Positions 6,910 through 15,070 of a stretch of DNA of 22,426 nucleotides are shown one piece after another (position 1 is the stretch's first letter; each line of letters opens with the position of its first letter). The translations under genes were made by a program, and so were the position numbers. The DNA lies in the NCBI GenBank assembly GCA_038211505.1, contig JBBQVO010000036.1, positions 1 to 22,426 on the forward strand, in the 5' to 3' direction. Under the pieces are notes generated by a model that was given only the letters and a program-made list of their open reading frames with translations, had not been told where the DNA came from and did not search any database. This stretch comes from JBBQVO01 sp038211505 (lineage in GTDB: Bacteria > Chloroflexota > Dehalococcoidia > DSTF01 > JACRBR01).

Positions 6910-7977
6910 TTGATCGCGAACGCGCCCGAACCCCCACCGCCAGCTCATTCGCGCCCGCTGATCTGGCGCATGCTCCGCAACCCCTGGACATTTCAGATCG
7001 TCATCGCGACGGTGCTCCTCGCTGTCGCGATCTGGCAGATCGACGTCGGCGAAGTCGCCGCGACGTTTCGCCACGCCAACTACGCCTGGGTGGCGTTCGG
7101 CGTCGTCGTCTACGTGATGTCGCGCATCGTGCACACGTGGGAGTGGCAGATGACGCTCACGAAGGTCGGGCGCGCTCCGTTCGGCGGGCTCTTTGGCGCG
7201 CTGTTGATCGGAACCCTCGTCAACGCCGTCATACCGGCGGCGGCGGGCGACGTCGCGAAGGTGCAGATCGTCGCCAACCGCTACGGACTGTCGCGCTCGG
7301 GACTGATCGCCGGTCGCGGCGCGGAGAGCCTCGTCAACGCCGCGATCATGGTGCTCTTCATCGGCGTCAGCTTCACGCTGCCGGGCGCCGGCTTCGGGTC
7401 GAAGCGGTTGTTGGTCTTACTGGCGATCGGCACGTGCCTGGCGTTCGCCGCGATCTCTGTGCTCAGTCACGTGTTGCCGCGCGAGTTTCCGGCGTGGCGC
7501 ATCTTCAACCCGCTGCCGCGTCGCGCGTACAACGCTGTCGAGCATCTCTGGCCGCGCATGCATGATGGCTTCGAGCTGGTGCGGCAGCCGCGGCTGCTGG
7601 CGCTCGCCGTCGTGCTCAACGTATTCGGCTGGCTCGTCGATATCGGCATCCTCTGGTCGTACGGGCAGGCGTTCGGGCTCGATGTGCCGTTCAGCGCCTA
7701 CATCGCCGTGACGGTGGCGGTGGCGATCATCACGACGTTCCCGATCACCTTCGGCAACGTCGGCACGTACGAGCTGGCGCTGCTGCGCGTGCTCGCGCTC
7801 TACGGCGTCGCCGACGATCGTGCGCTCGCCTACGCCGTCGGCACGCACGTCTTCAGCACCGTCTTCAACATCGGCCTGGGCATGATCGCGATGCTGGCGA
7901 TGCGCATCAGCCCGAACGAATTGTTCAGTCTGCATTCAAAACCCCAGCCAGCGCCCGCCGTCACGCAATCGCAGTAG
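6910..7977 (+). CDS. Lysylphosphatidylglycerol synthase TM-region / flippase-like membrane protein
   Basis: A 355-residue integral membrane protein of the UPF0104/LPG_synthase_TM family. These proteins correspond to the flippase half of MprF and related YbhN-like proteins, and move or bind lipids in the cytoplasmic membrane. Family signatures seen: the Gly/Pro-rich LVNAVIPAAAGDVAKV segment near residue 102, and FPITFGNVGTYELALLR (277-293) before the final helices. There is no soluble lysyl-transferase domain, so it is not a complete MprF. The start is TTG 6910 with AGGAAGG twelve bases upstream. ATG 6970 is the next in-frame start, but would cut the Pro-rich N-terminus. The C-terminus is short and hydrophilic. 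It is convergent with the minus-strand gene at 8062, 84 bases apart, with no obvious terminator between them. Confidence 0.85.
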   Translation: MIANAPEPPPPAHSRPLIWRMLRNPWTFQIVIATVLLAVAIWQIDVGEVAATFRHANYAWVAFGVVVYVMSRIVHTWEWQMTLTKVGRAPFGGLFGALLIGTLVNAVIPAAAGDVAKVQIVANRYGLSRSGLIAGRGAESLVNAAIMVLFIGVSFTLPGAGFGSKRLLVLLAIGTCLAFAAISVLSHVLPREFPAWRIFNPLPRRAYNAVEHLWPRMHDGFELVRQPRLLALAVVLNVFGWLVDIGILWSYGQAFGLDVPFSAYIAVTVAVAIITTFPITFGNVGTYELALLRVLALYGVADDRALAYAVGTHVFSTVFNIGLGMIAMLAMRISPNELFSLHSKPQPAPAVTQSQ

Positions 7978-8061
7978 TCAAGAACGAGCATCAGTTCAAC
8001 GAACCGGGGACAGCCGGGGCGACTATCGTACGCGAAGCAATCGCCGGATTCGCGCGCCAAC

Positions 8062-8529
8062 CTACGCCGGCGCGTCGCCGCGGACGCTCTTGTCGATCTT
8101 GCGGCCCTGTTTTTCTTCGAGGCGGCCGAGGGCGCGGCCCTTTTCGGGGATCGGGTCTTTGACGATGCCGTAGATCTCGCGGCCTTCGTGATCCGCAGGG
8201 AGGTGCTCGGTGATCGGCATGCCTTCCTTGTCGACGAAGAGCAGGCAGTGACAGTACTTGTACTTCTGCATTTCCTCGCAGGCGCAGATCCACTCGTTGC
8301 GCTTGGCCTCGGCGGCTTTGTCCTCGTAAAAGTTGCAGGGGCAGAGCGGGCGGCCGAGGTCGTCCATGTGCTTCGCCAGCCCGATGACGAGGAACTCCGT
8401 GATCTCCGGATGCGGGTGCAGGTAGGTGCCGCTCTTCTCGGCGAAGTGCTCGGCGTACTTGCGCATCTTCGTGATGTTCTTCTCGGACGCTTGACTGCGA
8501 TCTTCGTCGGTGGGCTGGTCGAGTGGCAT
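8062..8529 (-). CDS. Ferredoxin-thioredoxin reductase catalytic-subunit-like protein
   Basis: The 155 residues show the exact spacing of the ferredoxin-thioredoxin reductase catalytic chain: CPC (63-65), 16 residues, CAC (82-84), 8 residues, CHC (93-95). In the plant/cyanobacterial enzyme this pattern holds a [4Fe-4S] cluster next to a redox-active disulfide that reduces thioredoxin. Here the second motif is CAC rather than CPC. No variable (alpha) subunit gene is nearby, as in archaeal and anaerobe homologues that work alone or with other donors. The C-terminal ~45 residues (HLPADHEGREIYG onward) are charged and probably family-specific. The start is fixed by AGAGGAG (8535-8541 on the minus strand), five bases before the ATG. 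It is transcribed divergently from nurA. The redox partner is unknown. Confidence 0.88.
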   Translation of the reverse strand: MPLDQPTDEDRSQASEKNITKMRKYAEHFAEKSGTYLHPHPEITEFLVIGLAKHMDDLGRPLCPCNFYEDKAAEAKRNEWICACEEMQKYKYCHCLLFVDKEGMPITEHLPADHEGREIYGIVKDPIPEKGRALGRLEEKQGRKIDKSVRGDAPA

Positions 8530-8562
8530 GACTGCTCCTCTGCGCTCTCGCTCTCTACACGC

Positions 8563-8570
8563 AGCGTAGC
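8563..8570 (-). promoter_or_regulatory. Possible -10 element of the ferredoxin-thioredoxin-reductase-like gene
   Basis: On the minus strand this reads GCTACGCT, identical to 4619-4626, and lies about 33 bases before the ATG with a strong Shine-Dalgarno in between. No -35 identified. Confidence 0.4.
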
Positions 8571-8673
8571 CTCTTCCGAGTGCGGATGGAATGCGCTGGG
8601 CAGGGTGCCACCGTTACGTCTAGAAGATTTGTTCTACCTGCGTGGTAGCATGGCGGCATCGTCGACGGCATCG

Positions 8674-9651
8674 ATGGAAGGGGTGGGCGTGCGACTGCTG
8701 AAGATCGATCCGCGGCCAACGACGTACGACTCCGTCGGCGAGGCGACGTTCGCCGCCGACGACGCCGGCATGATCGATCACGACATCGAGATGGACGTCT
8801 GGGCGCCCATACAGCCGCCGGCGCCCGAGCGGCCGCCGCAGCTCGCCTTCGTCGATGGCGTCGAGCGCCGGGACGCGCGCATCGCCGCGGAAGGCGAGGG
8901 GATGCCACTGCCCGGGCTGCTCGTGTCGTACGCGGCGGGGGCGATGTGCCCTGGGCGCAAGACGCCGCTCTGTCACGAGCGCGTCCGTCGAAACGTCATC
9001 GTCGCCGCGGGCGCGCGGCCGGAGACGATCCGGCTCGAAGCGGCGAACGGCTGCGTCGAGTACACGCCGGCGCATCATGCCGAGGCCGACGCCGAGAGCC
9101 TCGACAGCACGTTGAAGGATCGGCGGGCGCAGCTTGAGGCGCAGGTCGTGCGCCAGCTGATCGCCGACGGCGCGGAGCTGATCGTCGTCGACGGACGGCT
9201 GCCGCCGAACACCGGCGACGGCGCCGTCGGCCTGATTAAGACGCCGCACATCCTGCCGATCTCCGACGACGAGCGTGTGTCGCTGCTGACGCGCCTCAAG
9301 ACGGGCGAGCGATCGCCGGTGTTCGTGCGGCGGCGGTCGGATCGCGCGTACTACTCGTGGTTCGTCTGCCTGCGGACGCCCGGTGACTCCGATCTCGCGC
9401 TGTCGGGCCTGGCGCTCATGGAGATGGAAGATGACACGCCGCGCGAGGACGCGATCCGCGCGGCCGATCTGACGGCGGCGATGCTGCCCGCGTACGCATC
9501 AACGACGTTCCGTGACGCGCGGGCGCCGCAGAACCTCCTGCCGGTCGGGCAGTTGGAGCGCGAGCTACGGCATCGGCTGGGCGATCTGGAGTTGCTGCGA
9601 CGGCTGCTGTTCGCGGCGTTCAGGAAGGAGACACCGGCATGGGAGCCGTAA
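8674..9651 (+). CDS. nurA: NurA-like nuclease, partner of HerA
   Basis: A NurA-domain protein: in archaea and some bacteria, NurA is an RNase H-fold 5'-3' nuclease that docks on the HerA translocase and resects DNA ends. Seen here: LAFVDGVERRD with the likely catalytic D61 (numbered from ATG 8674), a second strand LIVVDGRLP with D173, and a C-terminal LERELRHRLGDLELLRR helix. The assignment leans on the immediately downstream herA, mre11 and rad50. The start is uncertain: ATG 8650, ATG 8674 and GTG 8689 are in frame. GGAAGGGG sits five bases before GTG 8689, which would give MRLLKIDPRP. The gene overlaps herA by 13 bases. Sequence identity to archaeal NurA is visibly low, so the exact family is inferred. 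Confidence 0.75.
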   Translation: MEGVGVRLLKIDPRPTTYDSVGEATFAADDAGMIDHDIEMDVWAPIQPPAPERPPQLAFVDGVERRDARIAAEGEGMPLPGLLVSYAAGAMCPGRKTPLCHERVRRNVIVAAGARPETIRLEAANGCVEYTPAHHAEADAESLDSTLKDRRAQLEAQVVRQLIADGAELIVVDGRLPPNTGDGAVGLIKTPHILPISDDERVSLLTRLKTGERSPVFVRRRSDRAYYSWFVCLRTPGDSDLALSGLALMEMEDDTPREDAIRAADLTAAMLPAYASTTFRDARAPQNLLPVGQLERELRHRLGDLELLRRLLFAAFRKETPAWEP

Positions 9652-11372
9652 CACACGACCGCGAGCCGATCGGCCTCGTCATCGGCACGGAGGACGCGTT
9701 CGCGCTGGAGTTCTGGGTGTGGGTGTACCCGCACAGCTACCTGCAGCTCGACGACGTCGTGACGGTACCGATCACGCTGCCTGACGGGAAGCAGGTGCAG
9801 ATCCACGGCGTCGTCGAGACGGTGCGCTCGAAGTACGAGGGTGCGCGGTTCGATTCGGATGCGCAGGCGGCGAACGAGCAGACGCTGCCGGTGAACATCG
9901 CCAACGCCGCGAAGATCGCCGTGACGCGCGTGGAGCCGGAGATCTTCGTCGCGCCGTTCCCGGGCACGGCGGTCTACAAGAGTGACGAAGCTCAGCGAGA
10001 CGAGGCGCTGTACTTCGACAAGATGCGAAAGGAGAAGACCGCCTTCGGCGCCGGCTTCTCGCGTGACGGCCAGGTAATGTTCGGAAACCTCGAGTTTCTC
10101 GACGGCACGCGCGGCGCGCACATGAACATCAGCGGCATCAGCGGCGTCGCGACGAAGACGAGCTACGCGCTCTTCCTGCTGTATTCGCTGCTGCATTCGG
10201 ACGTGCTCGGCCAGCACGCGGCGAACACGAAGGCGATCATCTTCAACGTCAAGGGCGAGGATCTGCTCTGGCTCGACAAGCCGAACGCCAAGCTCGACGC
10301 CACCGCGCGCGACCAGTACGAGTCGATGTCGTTGCCAATCGGCCCTTTTCAGAGCGTCGGCATCTGGTCGCCGGTGGCGAAGGGCGCTGACTCAATGATG
10401 CCATCGTCGTCGACGCGCAGCGAAGGCGTGACGGCCTACGCGTGGTCGCTCGTCGAGTTCTGCCGCGAGCGGATGCTTCGCTTCTTGTTCGCGGACGGTG
10501 ACAACGAGACGAGCCAGCTGTCGTTCGTAATCCGCCTCGTCGAAGACTGGCTCGCCGACAAGGGCGTTGTCTGCGATCCGGACGACCACGGCTTCGTCAG
10601 CGTCATCCCCGGCGGCACGAAGGAGATTGTGACCGTGCGCAGCTTCGGCGATCTGGCGGACGTGATCAGCGACAACCTCGAAGATGTCTGCGCCAACGGT
10701 CGTATTGCCCTCGGCACGCAGCACGCGTTCATCCGCCGCCTGTTCGATGCCGTCGGCACGGCCGGGCATCTCGTGCGCGCCCTGCCGCCGAAGGACGCCG
10801 ACAAGCACACGATCCGCGTGCTCGACGGCAAAGCCGGCGGCTCGAGCAAGATCGTCAACGTCATCGATATCCACGATCTGCCGGATCGCGCCAAACGCTT
10901 CGTCGTCGGCGTCGTCGTGCGGAAGTTGGTCGAGCAGAAGGAGAGCGAAGGCCGGCTGCCGCTCGTCTTTCTCGTGCTCGACGAGCTGAATAAGTACGCG
11001 CCGCGTGAGGGCTGGAGCCCGATCAAGGAAGTGATCCTCGACATCGCCGAACGCGGCCGGAGTCTCGGCGTGATCCTCATCGGCGCGCAGCAGACCGCGA
11101 GCGAGATCGAGCGGCGGGTGACGGCGAACGCCTCGTTCCGCGTCGCCGGGCGTCTCGATACGGCGGAGGCGGCGCGCGGCGAGTACGGATTTCTCACGGA
11201 TGCCGCGAAGATGCGCGCGTCGATCCTCAAGCCGGGCACGATGTTCCTGCATCAGCCGGAGATCCCGGTGCCGTTGCTCGTGCAATTTCCATTTCCGGCA
11301 TGGGCGACGCGCAAAGAAGAAGTCGACAAGAGCGGCGACAACGGCGGCGGTTTGCGCGGGGTGCTGAAGTAG
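9639..11372 (+). CDS. herA: HerA-like DNA translocase ATPase
   Basis: A hexameric FtsK/HerA-superfamily ATPase that, with NurA, drives DNA-end processing. The 577 residues comprise an N-terminal HAS-barrel-like beta region (about 8-105), a P-loop region GISGVATKTS (166-175, K173), a long insertion, Walker B FLVLDEL (444-450, D448/E449), and a sensor-like IGAQQTASEIERRVTANAS stretch (481-499) typical of HerA. The P-loop is non-canonical: the Gly before the Lys is Thr and the loop is one residue longer than GxxGxGKS/T. A very good Shine-Dalgarno, AGGAAGGAG (9622-9630), lies inside the end of nurA, eight bases before the ATG. The stop abuts the ATG of sbcD with no gap, so the four genes are translationally coupled. 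The C-terminus ends in a short Gly-rich tail. Confidence 0.9.
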   Translation: MGAVTHDREPIGLVIGTEDAFALEFWVWVYPHSYLQLDDVVTVPITLPDGKQVQIHGVVETVRSKYEGARFDSDAQAANEQTLPVNIANAAKIAVTRVEPEIFVAPFPGTAVYKSDEAQRDEALYFDKMRKEKTAFGAGFSRDGQVMFGNLEFLDGTRGAHMNISGISGVATKTSYALFLLYSLLHSDVLGQHAANTKAIIFNVKGEDLLWLDKPNAKLDATARDQYESMSLPIGPFQSVGIWSPVAKGADSMMPSSSTRSEGVTAYAWSLVEFCRERMLRFLFADGDNETSQLSFVIRLVEDWLADKGVVCDPDDHGFVSVIPGGTKEIVTVRSFGDLADVISDNLEDVCANGRIALGTQHAFIRRLFDAVGTAGHLVRALPPKDADKHTIRVLDGKAGGSSKIVNVIDIHDLPDRAKRFVVGVVVRKLVEQKESEGRLPLVFLVLDELNKYAPREGWSPIKEVILDIAERGRSLGVILIGAQQTASEIERRVTANASFRVAGRLDTAEAARGEYGFLTDAAKMRASILKPGTMFLHQPEIPVPLLVQFPFPAWATRKEEVDKSGDNGGGLRGVLK

Positions 11373-12542
11373 ATGCGCTTTCTGCACACGAGCGACTGGC
11401 ATCTCGGCCGAACGATCAAGGGCAAGTCGCGGCAGGATGAGTTCGCGCGCGTCGTGCTGGAAGTCGTCGACATCGCGATCCGCGAGCGCGTCGATGCGGT
11501 GCTGATCGCCGGCGATACGTTCGACGCGTTCTCGCCGCCGCACGACGCGGAGAAGCTGCTGTACGAAGCGCTGGCGCAGCTGCTCGGCGCCGGCATTCGC
11601 GTCGCGATGATCGCCGGCAATCACGACGCCGCGCCGCACATGGACGCGCTGTCGGGCGTGCTGCAGCTCGCCGGCATCCACGCCGTCGGCAGCGTACCGC
11701 TGCGCATGGAAGATTCGACGATCATGCTGCCGTCGCGGGATGGCTCGGAGACGGCGACGATCGCCGCGCTGCCCTGGGTGCCGGAGCGCCTGGCCATCGA
11801 CTACAGCACGCTCTTCGACGGGCCGGAGGAAGCGATGAAACAATACAGCGGCCGCCTCGAACAGGCGATCGCACACGTGTGCGAGGCGTTCTCGCCGGCG
11901 ACGATCAACATCTTCATGGGGCACATGCTGCTCGAAGGCGCCGAGATCCCGGCGGAGGGTGGCGAGCGCAAGCTGCACATCGGATCGAACTTCGCCGTAC
12001 AGTCGGCGTCGCTACCGTCGACGGCGCAGTACGTCGCGCTTGGGCACGTGCATCGTTCGCAGAAGATCGCCGGGCCGGGCGAGCGACACTACGCCGGCTC
12101 GCTGCTGCAGCTTGACTTCGGCGAGGGCGGGCAGGAGAAGTACGTCAACATCGTCGACGCCCACCCGAAGCTGCCGGCGCAGGTCGAGCGCATCGCGATG
12201 ACCGGTGGCAAGCAGCTGCGGACACTACGGTTGCCGCTCGCCGATCTCGATCAGCACGCGGGCGCGCATGCAGACGACTATCTGCGCGTCATCGTGCAGC
12301 TCGATGCGCACGTCGTCGCGCTCTACGATCGCGTGCGTGTCCTCATGCCCAACGCCGTCGAAGTGTCGACGGAGATGATCGGCGAGCTCGCCGCATCTTC
12401 GACGGCGGCGGAGCGGCGCGGGCTGGCGCCGCACGAGTTGTTCACTCGCTTCTACGCGGAGCGGCGTGGAGGCGAGGCGCCGGCAGCGCTGCTCGCTGCC
12501 TTCAACGAGCTGTACGAGGAGGCGGAATTTGCGCCCGCGTAA
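11373..12542 (+). CDS. sbcD: Mre11/SbcD family DNA exonuclease
   Basis: Nuclease subunit of the Mre11-Rad50 (SbcCD) complex, which opens hairpins and trims blocked or double-strand DNA ends. The 389 residues have all five phosphoesterase motifs: SDWHLG (D8, H10), AGDTFD (D48), GNHD (83-85), MGHM (H184), and GHVH (H225, H227). The C-terminal part (about 290-389) would be the capping and Rad50-binding region. It starts at the base after the herA stop, with no strong Shine-Dalgarno, so it probably depends on herA translation. The end overlaps sbcC by 14 bases, and the strong ribosome-binding site for sbcC lies in its last codons. Length is close to that of bacterial SbcD (about 400). Confidence 0.95.
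   Translation: MRFLHTSDWHLGRTIKGKSRQDEFARVVLEVVDIAIRERVDAVLIAGDTFDAFSPPHDAEKLLYEALAQLLGAGIRVAMIAGNHDAAPHMDALSGVLQLAGIHAVGSVPLRMEDSTIMLPSRDGSETATIAALPWVPERLAIDYSTLFDGPEEAMKQYSGRLEQAIAHVCEAFSPATINIFMGHMLLEGAEIPAEGGERKLHIGSNFAVQSASLPSTAQYVALGHVHRSQKIAGPGERHYAGSLLQLDFGEGGQEKYVNIVDAHPKLPAQVERIAMTGGKQLRTLRLPLADLDQHAGAHADDYLRVIVQLDAHVVALYDRVRVLMPNAVEVSTEMIGELAASSTAAERRGLAPHELFTRFYAERRGGEAPAALLAAFNELYEEAEFAPA
12516..12522 (+). promoter_or_regulatory. Ribosome-binding site that sets the sbcC start
   Basis: GAGGAGG inside the end of sbcD, with six bases to the TTG at 12529. It is a near-perfect Shine-Dalgarno, and it selects a TTG start over the in-frame Met further upstream at 12466, which has no family similarity after it. 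Confidence 0.8.
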
Positions 12543-14922
12543 TCTGCGCATCGAAGGATTCGGCTGCTTCGCCGATACTGTCGAGATCGACTTCACCGCG
12601 ATGGACGTCTTCGTCATCAGCGGGCCGACGGGCGCCGGCAAGACGACGCTGATCGACGCGATCTGCTACGCGCTGTACGGGCGCGTGCCGCGTCACGCCG
12701 AGACGCAGCAACTGATGTCGCACAATCGCGATCAGATGAGTGTGGCGCTGGAGTTTGAGGCGAGCGGCGCGCGCTATCGCGTCGCGCGCAGCATCAACCG
12801 CACACGCAAGACGGCGCGCGACGGTCGCGAGCGCGTGACGCGAGCGGCATCGCCCGTGCAGCTCGAACGCTTCGACTTCAACACGAGCGACTGGGCGCCG
12901 AACGAGGATCGCGTACGCGAGGTCGATGCGGCGATCGAACGCGCCGTCGGACTCGATTTCAGGAGCTTCACCCGCTGCGTACTGCTGCCGCAGGGGCGGT
13001 TCGCGGAGTTTCTCTCGGGCGACAAGAGCGAGCGGCGGGCCGTGCTCGTCGAGCTGCTCGATATCGCGATCTACCAGGCGATCATGACGGCGGCGAACGC
13101 GCGCGCCACGCGCCACGCGAACGAGGCGACATCGATCGAGCGCCGACTCTCGGAAGACTACATCGACGTAACGCCGGAGGCGCTGGCGGCGATGCGCGAC
13201 GAGCGCGAGAAGATCGCGCCCGATCTCGAATACACGAAGAAACGGCGCGACGCGCTGGCGTCAGGCGTCGAACTCTCCGGCGCCGTGCGTGACGCGCGGG
13301 CGCGCCAGAAGTCGCAAGAGAAAGATCGAGACGCGGCCCTCACGCGCGTCGTTGAGCTCCAGGAACTCTCGAAGGCCGGCGCCGGACAGCTCGCGAAGCT
13401 GAAGATCGATCAGCGCGCGAACGAAGAGACGCTCGGCGCGATCGCGTACGACCGCAAGCTGCACCAGGATCTCCGCGCCGCGATGACGCAGGTCGATGCG
13501 CAAGCGAAGCAGCAGGCGCTGCTTAATGCGGCGAAGACTGCGGCAGCGGACGATGGCGCCCTCGCGAAAGCACAGGCCGCGCACGCGCTGGCGGAGCAGC
13601 AATGCCTCGACGCAGCGAAGGCGATAGTCGAAGCCGAGCGGCATCTGGAGGAGGTGCGGCGGGCGAACGTGGCGGCCGACGTGCGGAGCGGGTTGAAGGC
13701 GGGCGACGCGTGTCCGGTGTGCGGCGGCGTGGTCGGCAAGCTCGCGAAGGATGGCGCGCACGACATCAAACCGGCGGAGCGCGCAGTGACGAAGGCGAAG
13801 AGCGAGGAGCGCGCTGCGTCAGAAGCGGCGAAGAAGTGCGCGCTCGCGGCCGACCGCGAATCGCAGCGGCTGGAAGCGGCGGCGGTCGCCGTCGTGCGGA
13901 TCGACAGCGAGATCGAAGAGGCGCGCGCGGCGATCCGCAAGTTGCTGCCGAAAGGCATGACCGCTGACGCGCCAGAGATCGCGACAGCCTTTCGGGCGCA
14001 AGAAGATGCGGCGGTAAAGTCGGACAAGCTGACGCGCGAGAGCGAGCGGCTGCGCAAGATCATCGCCGATCTGGAGCCGCGCGTGAATGCCGCGGCGCAG
14101 ACGATCGCCGAGTCGAAGGCGACGGCGGCGGCGCTCGACGCGCAATCGGCCGCGGCCGGCAAGGACGCCGACGCGGGAAAGCAGCAACTCGTGGCGCTGG
14201 CGCGCGAGTGGCGGTGGGACGACGTCAATGACCTGATCGCCGAGAAGCGCGACCCGCGGCCACTCCTCGAATCCACGCGCAGCGAGTGTCACGCGCAGGC
14301 GGATCGGCTGACGGCGCGCCTCGCGTTCCTCGAATCAGAAATCGTGCGCATGGAGCAGGCGATCGAGCGCGCCGCGACGCTGCGCACCGAGCTCGATGCA
14401 GCGACCGCGTCGGCGGCGCTGTACCGCGAGCTCGGGACGCTGCTGCGCGCGGATCAGTTCCAGGAGTTCGTGATCGAAGAGGCGATGATGACGCTCGCCG
14501 CGGCCGCGACGGTGCACCTGCGCACGCTGTACGAGCGCTTCGGCATCGAGGTAGCTGGCGGCGAGTTCGAGGTCGTCGACCACTGGCAGGCGGATCAGCG
14601 GCGATCGGCGAAGACGCTAAGCGGCGGCGAGACGTTCGTCGCGTCGCTGGCGCTGGCGCTGGCGCTCGCCGAGCGGCTGCCCGAGCTGCGCAGCGCCGCC
14701 GCGACGTCGCTGGAGAGCCTCTTCCTCGATGAAGGCTTCGGGACGCTCGATCCGGAGACGCTCGGCACGGTGATTGACGCGCTCGAGGGGCTGCGATCGG
14801 AGGAGCGTATGGTCGGGATCATCACGCATGTGCCGGAGCTCGCGGCGCGCATCGAAACGCGGATCGACGTGACGAAATCGCCGGCGGGAAGCACGATCGC
14901 GGTGAGCGCGGGCGCCGCGTAG
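12529..14922 (+). CDS. sbcC: Rad50/SbcC family ATPase
   Basis: SMC-like ATPase subunit of the Mre11-Rad50 complex that tethers and processes DNA ends. From the TTG start (MRPRNLRIEGFGCFADTVEIDF) it has 797 residues: Walker A GPTGAGKTT (32-40, K38), Q-loop region with LLPQGRFAEFLSG near residues 150-165, two Ala/Glu/Lys-rich coiled-coil arms, a zinc hook CPVCGG with C395 and C398 almost exactly midway, the ABC signature LSGGE (697-701), and Walker B LFLDEGFGTLD with D734/E735. It is shorter than E. coli SbcC (about 1050) and nearer archaeal Rad50 (about 880), so the coiled coils are short. It overlaps sbcD by 14 bases and closes the nurA-herA-sbcD-sbcC operon. It is followed by a long stem-loop. 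Confidence 0.95.
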   Translation: MRPRNLRIEGFGCFADTVEIDFTAMDVFVISGPTGAGKTTLIDAICYALYGRVPRHAETQQLMSHNRDQMSVALEFEASGARYRVARSINRTRKTARDGRERVTRAASPVQLERFDFNTSDWAPNEDRVREVDAAIERAVGLDFRSFTRCVLLPQGRFAEFLSGDKSERRAVLVELLDIAIYQAIMTAANARATRHANEATSIERRLSEDYIDVTPEALAAMRDEREKIAPDLEYTKKRRDALASGVELSGAVRDARARQKSQEKDRDAALTRVVELQELSKAGAGQLAKLKIDQRANEETLGAIAYDRKLHQDLRAAMTQVDAQAKQQALLNAAKTAAADDGALAKAQAAHALAEQQCLDAAKAIVEAERHLEEVRRANVAADVRSGLKAGDACPVCGGVVGKLAKDGAHDIKPAERAVTKAKSEERAASEAAKKCALAADRESQRLEAAAVAVVRIDSEIEEARAAIRKLLPKGMTADAPEIATAFRAQEDAAVKSDKLTRESERLRKIIADLEPRVNAAAQTIAESKATAAALDAQSAAAGKDADAGKQQLVALAREWRWDDVNDLIAEKRDPRPLLESTRSECHAQADRLTARLAFLESEIVRMEQAIERAATLRTELDAATASAALYRELGTLLRADQFQEFVIEEAMMTLAAAATVHLRTLYERFGIEVAGGEFEVVDHWQADQRRSAKTLSGGETFVASLALALALAERLPELRSAAATSLESLFLDEGFGTLDPETLGTVIDALEGLRSEERMVGIITHVPELAARIETRIDVTKSPAGSTIAVSAGAA

Positions 14923-14930
14923 CGCCCTGA

Positions 14931-14969
14931 TGTGAGCGAGCGCACACGCTGCGTGCGCTCGCACTCACA
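14931..14969 (+). terminator. Stem-loop after sbcC
   Basis: TGTGAGCGAGCGCAC (14931-14945) pairs with GTGCGCTCGC plus TCACA (14953-14969), with a two-base bulge and a seven-base loop. It begins eight bases after the sbcC stop. There is no T-run directly after it, so it is either a factor-assisted terminator or a 3'-end stabiliser. It lies between convergent genes and could serve both strands. Confidence 0.6.
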
Positions 14970-15011
14970 GGAATGGCGCCATGTAGCGGGCGTTTTAGCC
15001 CACGCGAGGTA

Positions 15012-15036
15012 CTACAGGCCGGAAGCCGGCCCGTAG
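15012..15036. terminator. Second hairpin between convergent sbcC and SDR genes
   Basis: CTAC, one mismatch, GGCCGG, loop AAG, CCGGCC, one mismatch, GTAG. A compact symmetrical hairpin 35 bases from the end of the minus-strand SDR gene, with no T-run. It is possibly the minus-strand counterpart of the stem-loop at 14931-14969. Confidence 0.45.
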
Positions 15037-15070
15037 ACGAAGCGTCGACCGCTGCGCAGCGACGCCCCGC

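Noticed and set aside
6910..7977. Complete MprF (lysyl-phosphatidylglycerol synthase)
   Set aside because: Only the membrane flippase-like part is present. The soluble aminoacyl-transferase domain is missing and no fragment of it follows.
8023..8033. TATCGT as a promoter between convergent genes
   Set aside because: No gene starts downstream on the plus strand before the antisense ferredoxin-thioredoxin-reductase-like gene.
10392..11978. 528-codon minus-strand ORF opposite herA/sbcD
   Set aside because: Same reason: composition is that of an antisense shadow and it spans the junction of two well-supported genes.
8674..14922. The HerA cluster as an anti-phage defence island
   Set aside because: Known HerA defence systems pair HerA with Sir2 or DUF4297 effectors. 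Here the partners are NurA, Mre11 and Rad50, the repair set, and no other defence or mobile genes are nearby.
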